6,264 nt of DNA from Spirochaetota bacterium (lineage in GTDB: Bacteria > Spirochaetota > UBA4802 > UB4802): contig JAGYNX010000117.1 of NCBI GenBank assembly GCA_018399855.1, positions 1 to 6,264 on the forward strand, written 5' to 3'. Made by a program: the position numbers and the translations under genes. The notes beneath the pieces were generated by a model that saw nothing but the letters and a program-made list of their open reading frames with translations, ran no database searches and had not been told where the DNA came from. Below are positions 1-6,235 of the stretch, in pieces. Each line of letters opens with the position of its first letter. The first letter of the stretch is position 1.

Positions 1-2292
1 CCTGTACACCTGTTTGTAAATGACATCGAACACGTGAAGAAAAACTTGTTTGCGGAAGACGAAGAAGAAGCATTCGGAACAACTGTGGGCGCTGTGCTGA
101 AAGATGAATTTTTCAGAAGTTCTATTCTCATTGCCGGGAAGATACCTTTCTGGTGGGTAATCCCTAATCATGTAACCGATGAAGAGTATGAAAAGTTGTA
201 TAAAAAAATCCCTGACGATATGAAGCGAAGCGTATACGTGGATCTGGGAAATCTTCATGAGATATCCAGGGAGGATTTTCTCGGGGCTGCACTTTTCCAG
301 ATTATCAAGTCGCTTGGCAACCCATTTAAGTCTATAATCAAAATTGGTGTGCTTGAAAAATATCTTTTCGGCGAGACCGATTCACCACTTCTCAGCCAGA
401 AGGTGAAAATGCATATGCTGCAGGACCAGCTGGATAATACCATAGTTGACTCATACCTGCTCATGTTCGAAGAGGTGTATAAATATTATAGCAACGTGCT
501 TGACGACATCTCCATGCTGGATATTCTGAAACAGAACCTTTACCTGAAAATTGATCCCCAGCTCTCTAAATACGTGGGAATAAAGGATAAGAAGAATATC
601 CCCTACAAGGTGGCGGTAATGTCCAGGTATGTTCATTCATGGAAATGGGATATTAAAACAATAGAGGATATGGACAACTTCGACAACTGGGAATTCAGAA
701 GGGTTACCTCGTTCTGGGACAGTGTAAAAAAGTTCATGCTGATGAGCTATCAAAAGATATCTTCGCAAATGGTTACCCTCAACCTGGAAGAGAAAATATC
801 TGAAGCTGATTTTAAACTGTTAAGCAGAAAGATCAAGACTCATTTCGCAGTTGAAGATAACAAGGTTGAAAAGCTGATCACCTTCAAGGATGCCCCATCA
901 GAGCCAATCCTTTATGTTGAACCGGTGAGTGAGGGGATCCGTGACGTGGAATGGCGTTTATACAAGCGAAATAAAAGTGAAAAGAGCGTGTTTCGTACCA
1001 TAACCCTGAATAAGGAAAACGACCTTGTGCGGCTATTGGTATGGGCTGTTTTTAACCAGATATATGACCGGCAGTATACTCGAATCAACATACAGTCTGG
1101 ATACATACGTGTGAACCCCAACCTCGTTGTTGAACTGTTAAATCCATTGTCGGATTTTTTTACTGATGAACGCAGTGTTATAAAAAATGAATACCTGCAA
1201 CGTCCTGCTTTTACATTACTGAATGCAGTTATTATTAACTTCAACAATGAGGATGCTGAGCATATCGATTCAATTTATCACGTGTATCACACCAGCTGGG
1301 GTGAGTCATACATTCTGAAGTATGAAGAGGCCTCCGATATTGGGACAATCCTTCATATTATTTTGAATGATGCTCTGCAATTAAAGAGAACATATGATGA
1401 TTACTGCCTTGTGAACACGCCGGCTCCCTATAAGAAATTTTTCAAGCAGCTGCTGGGTATGTTCAGGGAAAGTTATAATTTTATTATTAAATCAGATGAA
1501 AAACAGGCCGCTCGTTTTGTTACAATGCTCGAAGGGAAGATTTTTATTATCACAAAAAACAGGGAATCTGTAACGGTAAATGTACATGACAGCCTTGTAA
1601 AAATGCTGGCAACGTTAACCCTTAAACCGGCAGCTAAAATCAATTATTATTTTTATGGTGAAGAACCTTTTATAAAAAAACTGCAGGCCATTGTTGAGCG
1701 CAGCCGGGGAAAAGCTGTTACTATCGCCTACGAAGAAAGCGGGCAGCAATTTATCCTCTACATTGTAAATGAGAAAGGCAATCTTTTTACATTTTTCAAG
1801 CCAGCTAAAATGAAACGGGATTTTCTTGTAAATATTTATGGTTTTTGTATCAATACCGGCAAAAGCATCACTCCCTTTCGGGCAGAAGAAGAGATTGATT
1901 CGTCTTCAATGCAATGCTTCAGACTTGGTGTGGACAGGAGAGGACAGGTGGTCATTGAAAATGAAACAAGCACCATTCGTGGTGATTACCTTGCAAATTA
2001 TTCACGGTCAAAGTCACTGCGTGTGCAGATCGCAAAACACATGAGCGATGAAACATTTTATAATATAATATTCCCTGATGAAATTTCTTCCGGATTTATG
2101 ACAATGAATGAATTCTACAGTGTGGGGCAGAAGATGAAAGATCTGGTGTACTCAAATATTGAATTCATTCCATGTATTGGAGAAATTGTTTATACCGATT
2201 TGAAGGACAAAGAAAAACAACTGGGGAGTACCCTGTATTTCGTAGAGAAATACAGGCTTGAATTCATTATTACCAGTTTGTTACGCAAGTAG
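1..2292 (+). CDS. cyaA: Class I adenylate cyclase, 5'-truncated by window edge
   Basis: Makes cAMP from ATP in the cytoplasm. The frame is open from base 1 (763 codons visible); the GTG at 34 is internal, because the residues before it continue the family alignment, so the true start lies upstream. From memory of E. coli CyaA (848 aa), residue 1 falls around residue 150, so the N-terminal catalytic Ser-Asp-x-Asp motif is not visible. Family landmarks, numbered from the first codon: IAGKIPFWWVIP (44-55), matching the AGK...WNMVP region; EDFLGAALFQIIKS (91-104), matching the first class I signature (EYFGASLWQLYK); SWGESYILKY (432-441), matching the second (SWNEVRTLHF). The C-terminal regulatory region (about 450-763) is present and similar in length to E. 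coli. The TAG stop lies 5 bp from the stop of the convergent gene. Family assignment is firm; catalytic competence cannot be judged here. Confidence 0.93.
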   Translation, partial: PVHLFVNDIEHVKKNLFAEDEEEAFGTTVGAVLKDEFFRSSILIAGKIPFWWVIPNHVTDEEYEKLYKKIPDDMKRSVYVDLGNLHEISREDFLGAALFQIIKSLGNPFKSIIKIGVLEKYLFGETDSPLLSQKVKMHMLQDQLDNTIVDSYLLMFEEVYKYYSNVLDDISMLDILKQNLYLKIDPQLSKYVGIKDKKNIPYKVAVMSRYVHSWKWDIKTIEDMDNFDNWEFRRVTSFWDSVKKFMLMSYQKISSQMVTLNLEEKISEADFKLLSRKIKTHFAVEDNKVEKLITFKDAPSEPILYVEPVSEGIRDVEWRLYKRNKSEKSVFRTITLNKENDLVRLLVWAVFNQIYDRQYTRINIQSGYIRVNPNLVVELLNPLSDFFTDERSVIKNEYLQRPAFTLLNAVIINFNNEDAEHIDSIYHVYHTSWGESYILKYEEASDIGTILHIILNDALQLKRTYDDYCLVNTPAPYKKFFKQLLGMFRESYNFIIKSDEKQAARFVTMLEGKIFIITKNRESVTVNVHDSLVKMLATLTLKPAAKINYYFYGEEPFIKKLQAIVERSRGKAVTIAYEESGQQFILYIVNEKGNLFTFFKPAKMKRDFLVNIYGFCINTGKSITPFRAEEEIDSSSMQCFRLGVDRRGQVVIENETSTIRGDYLANYSRSKSLRVQIAKHMSDETFYNIIFPDEISSGFMTMNEFYSVGQKMKDLVYSNIEFIPCIGEIVYTDLKDKEKQLGSTLYFVEKYRLEFIITSLLRK

Positions 2293-2297
2293 GCCCA

Positions 2298-2882
2298 TCA
2301 ATACTCCCCCCCGGGGAAGTTGTCTTTAAAAAACCGCACTTTCTTTTTATCCTTGTCCGCTTCTTCTTTTCTTAATGTTCCTTTTTCAAGTGCAATATCA
2401 AGAAGCTTCACATTGTCATCATTTTCTTCACTATTGCTCTCAGTTTCTGAGGAGTGTGCACTTTTCGTATTATTGTCTTCTTCAAGGCTTGATATTTTTT
2501 TATCTATCTGGTCCTGGGTAAGCATGGAAAATTCGTCATCGTCGAAATCATCCTGCTCTTCTTTTTCTGTTTTTGAAGCTGACTTTGTTTTTGATGATGC
2601 TGTTTTACGGTTCTTTTTCTTCGGTTTTGCAAGCAGCTGCTCATCTGCCGGTGTCATCTCATCATCTTCTATGTCTGCTACCATGTTTTCCGGCGGATTG
2701 GCAATTTTTAATTCAAACAGTTTTACTCGCTCACCCAGCAGGATGTTGATCTGTTTCTCGATTGAAATATAAATGGGTTGCGTGAATGACTTGTTTCTCT
2801 GAAGAGACTTTTCGATTTTACGCAGTTCCTTGATATCCTGGTCAATTGTCTCAATACGTTTCAAGACATGAACAACTTTCAT
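2298..2882 (-). CDS. Hypothetical charged coiled-coil protein
   Basis: A 194-aa protein I do not recognise as a named family. Residues 1-60 form a heptad-like charged helix with regular Ile/Leu spacing, probably a coiled coil. Residues 65-155 are low complexity: an acidic patch, a Lys/Ser/Thr-rich basic stretch (88-106), then an Asp-rich patch (111-117) and a Glu/Asn/Ser-rich stretch. The C-terminus (158-194) regains helix-like order and ends in the compact motif RFFKDNFPGGEY, which looks like a functional tail. There is no signal peptide or membrane segment, so it is predicted cytoplasmic. The ATG at 2880-2882 is preceded by GGAG with a 6-nt spacer, supporting this start. It is convergent with the cyclase gene and lies 134 bp downstream of the STAS gene, with a candidate promoter of its own. 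A scaffold or adaptor role is possible but is only inference. Confidence 0.82.
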   Translation of the reverse strand: MKVVHVLKRIETIDQDIKELRKIEKSLQRNKSFTQPIYISIEKQINILLGERVKLFELKIANPPENMVADIEDDEMTPADEQLLAKPKKKNRKTASSKTKSASKTEKEEQDDFDDDEFSMLTQDQIDKKISSLEEDNNTKSAHSSETESNSEENDDNVKLLDIALEKGTLRKEEADKDKKKVRFFKDNFPGGEY

Positions 2883-2920
2883 ATGTGTCTCCGTATGGTG
2901 GTTTTATCCATCTTCATTAG

Positions 2921-2949
2921 ATATTTACAGATGATAGATTATTAGTCAA
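2921..2949 (-). promoter_or_regulatory. Candidate sigma-70-type promoter of the coiled-coil gene
   Basis: On the minus strand a -35 box TTGACT (2944-2949, 5/6 to consensus) is separated by exactly 17 bp from AAATAT (2921-2926, 3/6), which is preceded by a TG extended -10 element. Transcription would start near 2914, giving a leader of about 30 nt that contains the GGAG ribosome site. The -10 is weak, and readthrough from the STAS gene is also possible. Confidence 0.42.
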
Positions 2950-3016
2950 TTATCTTTCCTGCGTCGGATAAAAAAATGCGTTCATGATTATCGTGATGTT
3001 ATCAGTGGCAGACAGG

Positions 3017-3706
3017 TTAAAAAATGATTGTCCTGTCCTCTTCAACCGTGAATTCAGTATTACAGTCGGGACAGAGAAAAGTGCCGGGATAGGAAACCCG
3101 CAGCAAAGACTTGCATTCGGCACATTCAACAATTATTGGATGAGGGAAATGACTGTTCGTGTTTACGTTTGTTTCTAATGGAGAAGATGTTTGTGTTTCA
3201 TCATCAGGTTCGGTGTCAAAAGCAGGGGCATGATCAACCAGTATGTCATCAGAAGCGACGTCGTCGCTATCAAGCACCTCGAGAAAATCATCCAGTGGTT
3301 CTTCGAAATCCGGCTCATCTGACGGGGATGATGACTCAGTGTCTTCCAGGGGTTGAAAAGGTGTTTTGTCAATAGCTTCGATTGCGTCTTCCTGGGAAGG
3401 AACTATGGTGAGCACGTTGTCCAGTTTGATTATTTGAAGTATGGAAATTATATTTTCGGGTACGTTGCAAAGAATGAACCTGCCATTATTCGAAAGTAGT
3501 TTTCTGTTTACATACAGCAGGGCGCCGATACCCGTAGAACTGATATAATCTACAGATGCTGAATCGAATATAACAGAGTTGATTCCATTGTCTACGATTT
3601 GTGAGATGTATGACTCAAATTCATCGCTGGTAGAATTGTGCAGCGGCCCTCTTGCGAAAACTATGGCGGTGCTGCCATTGGCCTGTGTATGTGAAATATA
3701 CAGCAT
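3017..3706 (-). CDS. STAS-domain protein with acidic linker and C-terminal zinc ribbon
   Basis: A 229-aa cytoplasmic protein. Residues 1-110 form a STAS domain of the anti-sigma-factor-antagonist type (SpoIIAA/RsbV fold), with the core motif VDYISSTGIGALL at 52-64. Ser57 aligns with the serine phosphorylated in SpoIIAA; the preceding Asp of the usual DSSG motif is Ser here. Residues 115-189 are a linker rich in Asp, Glu, Ser and Pro with no Lys or Arg between K114 and K199, probably disordered. Residues 192-222 carry CAEC (C195, C198) and CPDC (C212, C215) separated by 13 residues, a compact zinc ribbon. The ATG lies 2 bp after the TAA of the sensor gene, and its AGAGG ribosome site (3712-3716) sits in that gene's last codons, so translation is likely coupled. 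In the family, phosphorylation switches binding to an anti-sigma kinase. The partner here is unknown, and the zinc ribbon suggests contact with protein or nucleic acid (inference). Confidence 0.9.
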   Translation of the reverse strand: MLYISHTQANGSTAIVFARGPLHNSTSDEFESYISQIVDNGINSVIFDSASVDYISSTGIGALLYVNRKLLSNNGRFILCNVPENIISILQIIKLDNVLTIVPSQEDAIEAIDKTPFQPLEDTESSSPSDEPDFEEPLDDFLEVLDSDDVASDDILVDHAPAFDTEPDDETQTSSPLETNVNTNSHFPHPIIVECAECKSLLRVSYPGTFLCPDCNTEFTVEEDRTIIF

Positions 3707-3708
3707 GA

Positions 3709-4632
3709 TTACCTCTTACCTGCGGCAACTGGGATTGCATCTTTGATCCCCTGTTCTGCCTGGTTGCTGCCCTTTTCCTCGTAGACCACCGTCACATGTG
3801 AAGGGGTGATATTGCCTGCAATAACGGGTTGATCTTCGGGGCTGGACGCATAATCCGGTTCCGGTATAATCCCGGTAACTTCTTCACCAGGCAGGGGTTC
3901 ATGACGCCGTGCTATCTGCCTGTACCTGATATTGATGAATATGCCTGTTAAAATAGAAAACAACAGTGATGCGGAGGACATCAATATCAAGAGATATTTT
4001 GATTCTTTAAAAGTTGTTTCTATGAGTGAATATATGCTGTCTTTCCGTATCAGTAGATTTACCGTGCCCATGGGTTTTTTATTGATATATACTGCCCGGT
4101 TTACAAGCCACCCCCTGACATCAATACCCGGATAGATATATTCTTTCAAAAATTTTCTTATATCCCTGCGATAGGGCACCTCGGTAACCGAAAACTGGTA
4201 ATCCCTGAAAAATACATCACGGGAACCCTTTCTGAGTGGATACAGAATGAGATCAATGTTATAATGGAATTCTTCAGTCAATATATTCCCTTTCAGCTCT
4301 TTTGCGCGTTCACTGCTGGAATGAACGATGATTGAACCGTCATCCTTTACGAAAAAGGCTTCATCAATGATATTGGCCTGAATTTTCTCCTGGAACAGTG
4401 TCTGCAGGCGCCTGTATTGACGTGTTCTGTATGACAGCTCCGCAACTTCTGTAAATGCCTCTGCCAGTGTTTTTGAGTATTTTTCGGTTGCCGTGGTGAT
4501 GTCTTCTATGCCCTTACGGGTGATAAAGTAAAAATACGATGAAGACACTGAGGCAGAAATAACCAGGCATATAACCAGAATAAAAATAGTTATACCTGTA
4601 GGGAATCGGGTTTTCCTGGTGTTCTGTTTCAT
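3709..4632 (-). CDS. Two-TM membrane protein with Cache-like sensor region, no output domain
   Basis: A 307-aa inner-membrane protein. A basic N-terminus (MKQNTRKTR) precedes TM1 (about 12-37). An extracytoplasmic region of about 175 residues follows, with a helical stretch and then a PAS/Cache-like pattern: FFVKDDGSIIVHSS near 93-106 and a later INKKPMGTVNLLIRK strand pair near 184-198. TM2 (about 213-236) ends in a basic stretch, then a Pro/Glu-rich cytoplasmic tail of 71 residues. I see no HAMP, kinase, cyclase, GGDEF or phosphatase domain. The frame stays open upstream to 4938, but residues encoded there look like translated AT-rich noncoding DNA and would overlap the divergent Nudix gene, so the ATG at 4630-4632 is chosen. 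Its ribosome site is weak (GGTAA only), leaving the start slightly uncertain. Tight linkage to the STAS gene suggests it signals through that protein or a shared partner (inference). Confidence 0.83.
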   Translation of the reverse strand: MKQNTRKTRFPTGITIFILVICLVISASVSSSYFYFITRKGIEDITTATEKYSKTLAEAFTEVAELSYRTRQYRRLQTLFQEKIQANIIDEAFFVKDDGSIIVHSSSERAKELKGNILTEEFHYNIDLILYPLRKGSRDVFFRDYQFSVTEVPYRRDIRKFLKEYIYPGIDVRGWLVNRAVYINKKPMGTVNLLIRKDSIYSLIETTFKESKYLLILMSSASLLFSILTGIFINIRYRQIARRHEPLPGEEVTGIIPEPDYASSPEDQPVIAGNITPSHVTVVYEEKGSNQAEQGIKDAIPVAAGKR

Positions 4633-4716
4633 TAATCTGTTACCGTATATCTCACTTTTTATAGTATCTTCGTTCTCATAACGGGTATAATTCTGCAGTG
4701 AGAAATTACCCTGTAG

Positions 4717-4738
4717 TATAAATATCTGAATATTTATA
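4717..4738. repeat. Perfect 9+9 bp inverted repeat, candidate operator
   Basis: TATAAATAT (4717-4725) and its exact reverse complement ATATTTATA (4730-4738) flank the 4-bp centre CTGA. The repeat lies in the divergent intergenic region, 84 bp upstream of the sensor start and 53 bp upstream of the Nudix -35 box. No T-run or GC-rich stem suggests a terminator, so a dimeric regulator site is the better reading. The arms are pure A/T, which raises the chance of coincidence. Confidence 0.4.
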
Positions 4739-4791
4739 AAGTAACTTAAGCGAAATACATGACCGGGTGTAAAGGATTTTTGGAGATTATA

Positions 4792-4820
4792 TTGACATAA
4801 TAAAATATCTGAAAAATAAA
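4792..4820 (+). promoter_or_regulatory. Candidate sigma-70-type promoter of the Nudix gene
   Basis: A perfect -35 box TTGACA (4792-4797) is followed, after a 17-bp A/T-rich spacer, by AATAAA (4815-4820, 4/6 to TATAAT). Transcription would start near 4827, leaving a leader of about 60 nt before the ATG at 4886. The ribosome site AAAGGTG (4871-4877) is 8 nt from that ATG. Confidence 0.55.
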
Positions 4821-4885
4821 AAAAAGTACTGTAGTGTAAATCCGGCATTTTATGAGGGCATATAAAAAGTAAAGGTGTAGATAAA

Positions 4886-5533
4886 ATGGAAGAATTGCTT
4901 GAAGAATGGAGTTGGGAAGAGGCAAAACCACTCGGCATCCCGGTTGAAAGATCATATGCCCATAAACACGGTATTCCCCATGAGGGAGTTCATCTCTGGG
5001 TAATCAATATCGTTGGCGGGATTCCAATGGTGCTGTTCCAGCACAGGGCTCACTGGAAGGATATGTACCCGGATTGTCTTGATATCACGGTGGGGGGACA
5101 TGTTCCCTTCGGATTGGGGGAAGAAAAAATACAAAAGGAAGCATACGAAGAGATTGGTATCGCACCCTCCGAGGACGACCTGATAGACCTGGGATATTTT
5201 CGTTACGAGGAGCGTGATGGAAACATTTTTCATCGTGAGTTTCAGCATGTGTACCTGTATGAAGATACACGTGCTCTTGACAAATACGTGTTTTATGACA
5301 ATGAGGTAGAAGGAATATTCGCTGTTCAGCTTGACATGTTAAAAGAGCTATTGCAACGGGATTTTGAATTCTGTATCAAGGGTTTTAATGGAAGGGAGAT
5401 ACTACATCGTAACGTGCAGCGACAGGATTTTCACCCATTACTTTTCTCCCCGGTAATGGAAGGGTATATGAAAATTCTGATACAGGCCATAGATCAATAT
5501 ACCAGGGGTGAGAGTGTTACGGTTTTTTTCTGA
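4886..5533 (+). CDS. Nudix hydrolase, IPP-isomerase-like subgroup, atypical Nudix box
   Basis: A 215-aa cytoplasmic protein of the Nudix superfamily, whose members cleave nucleoside diphosphates linked to another moiety using Mg2+. The Nudix box spans 70-92: GGHVPFG, then LGEEKIQ, then KEAYEEIGI, which carries the metal-binding Glu pair E88/E89. Ahead of it, HLWVIN (36-41), FQHRA (51-55) and the GGHV entry into the box resemble the subgroup that includes isopentenyl-diphosphate isomerase-like Nudix proteins rather than MutT. Compared with the consensus GX5EX7REUXEEXGU, the first Glu is replaced and the spacing to KE is one residue short. The real substrate cannot be inferred. The ATG has AAAGGTG 8 nt upstream and its own promoter. 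It is transcribed divergently from the sensor gene; no functional link to neighbours is evident. Confidence 0.9.
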   Translation: MEELLEEWSWEEAKPLGIPVERSYAHKHGIPHEGVHLWVINIVGGIPMVLFQHRAHWKDMYPDCLDITVGGHVPFGLGEEKIQKEAYEEIGIAPSEDDLIDLGYFRYEERDGNIFHREFQHVYLYEDTRALDKYVFYDNEVEGIFAVQLDMLKELLQRDFEFCIKGFNGREILHRNVQRQDFHPLLFSPVMEGYMKILIQAIDQYTRGESVTVFF

Positions 5534-5549
5534 TGCCCTGTTTTCTTCG

Positions 5550-5577
5550 TTGACATCGTCTAATAAATCGTTAGTAT
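5550..5577 (+). promoter_or_regulatory. Candidate sigma-70-type promoter of the lipoprotein gene
   Basis: A perfect -35 box TTGACA (5550-5555) is followed after 16 bp by TAGTAT (5572-5577, 4/6 to consensus). Transcription would start near 5584, giving a leader of about 55 nt that includes the strong ribosome site AGGAGGG. This makes the lipoprotein gene independent of the Nudix gene, though readthrough is not excluded. Confidence 0.5.
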
Positions 5578-5625
5578 CTGGAAAGATATTCTGGCCATTA
5601 AGAATTAATTACACATATCTCTTTC

Positions 5626-5632
5626 AGGAGGG
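5626..5632 (+). promoter_or_regulatory. Strong ribosome binding site for the lipoprotein gene
   Basis: AGGAGGG lies 6 nt before the ATG at 5639. It is the best Shine-Dalgarno match in the window, fixes the start codon and suggests high expression. Confidence 0.85.
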
Positions 5633-5638
5633 AAACCG

Positions 5639-6211
5639 ATGAAAAGAATAAGTATCATTGCAATTACCTTATTTCTGGGGCTGTCATTAGGATGTGGAGG
5701 AACGCAGTACAAGGATGCCAGTGAAGCGAAAGGTTCACGTGAGTGGGGTCCCAGGGAAGTTAAAATGACGGTAAACAGCATGGTAGGTTCCATGTACAAA
5801 TTCTTGAAAAACGAGTGGAATAAACCTGCATTTATCCAGGTAAAGAAATTCAGGAACAAGACATCGGAGCATATAGACACTAAAATGATTACCGATGAAA
5901 TAGCCACAAGCCTTATTAAAAAGAGAATACGCTTCGTTGACCAGTCTCTTACGAAAGATGCCATAGAAGAGATGGAAAAAGGCATGACAGGACTGGTTGA
6001 TCCTGACAGCGCGATCCCCGTGGGGATGCTCAAGTCACCCAATTTCTACCTGACCGGGGACATACGGGACAATGTGCGAACAGTTGGAAACAAAAGGGAA
6101 CAATACCTGGTGGTTACTATGAAACTGGTCAGCCTGAAAACGGGAATAACCGAATGGCAGCAACAGCACCAGTTTCTTAAGTCAACCAGTAAAACAAAAA
6201 TATCATTCTAA
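5639..6211 (+). CDS. LpoB-like lipoprotein (penicillin-binding protein activator family)
   Basis: A 190-aa predicted lipoprotein. A short signal peptide (KR, then a hydrophobic core 4-18) ends at LSLGC with the lipidated Cys19. The -3 residue is Ser rather than Leu, a loose lipobox of the kind tolerated in spirochaetes. The mature part follows the LpoB (YcfM) pattern: a conserved region near 40-60, then FIQVKKFRNKTSEHID (65-80), where E. coli has VDSVNNRTNGSLN; a helix with TDEIATSLIKK (85-95); FVDQ (99-102); the strand FYLTGDIRD (136-144); and the closing MKLVSLKTGITEW (161-173). In E. coli, LpoB is an outer-membrane lipoprotein that activates PBP1b in peptidoglycan synthesis. The family match is from memory of the pattern; a true PBP partner here is inferred. 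It lacks the long Pro-rich linker of E. coli LpoB after the Cys, so its reach across the periplasm would be shorter. Confidence 0.85.
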   Translation: MKRISIIAITLFLGLSLGCGGTQYKDASEAKGSREWGPREVKMTVNSMVGSMYKFLKNEWNKPAFIQVKKFRNKTSEHIDTKMITDEIATSLIKKRIRFVDQSLTKDAIEEMEKGMTGLVDPDSAIPVGMLKSPNFYLTGDIRDNVRTVGNKREQYLVVTMKLVSLKTGITEWQQQHQFLKSTSKTKISF

Positions 6212-6235
6212 TACACAGTAACCGGGGGCTTGTAT

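Noticed and set aside
2305..2320. CCCCCCCGGGG run near the convergent gene ends
   Set aside because: It encodes the Pro-Gly-Gly of the coiled-coil protein's terminal motif, leaves little loop for a hairpin and has no T-run on either side.
2320..2772. A 150-codon open frame on the plus strand opposite the coiled-coil gene
   Set aside because: Its product is a Ser/Phe-rich low-complexity shadow of the Glu/Asp/Lys-rich gene on the other strand, and it has no plausible family features.
2970..3000. Possible terminator after the STAS gene (TCACGA/TCATGA stem before a T-run on the minus strand)
   Set aside because: The stem has an internal mismatch, is AT-rich and is separated from the T-run; it would not be stable enough to support a call.
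4686..4691. Perfect TATAAT on the plus strand
   Set aside because: No -35-like hexamer at 16-18 bp upstream, and it is nearly 200 bp from the Nudix start, which has a better promoter closer by.
4633..4938. Upstream extension of the sensor protein (102 extra residues)
   Set aside because: The extra residues look like translated AT-rich noncoding DNA, would bury TM1 in mid-protein and would overlap the well-supported divergent Nudix start and its promoter.
4952..5270. Minus-strand open frames opposite the Nudix gene
   Set aside because: They are shadows of the Nudix coding sequence, which carries a clear family motif on the plus strand.
5503..5547. Possible terminator after the Nudix gene: CAGGG pairing with CCCTG, followed by TTTTCTT
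   Set aside because: The stem is only 5 bp with a loop of 28 nt, and half of it lies within the coding sequence; too weak to call.
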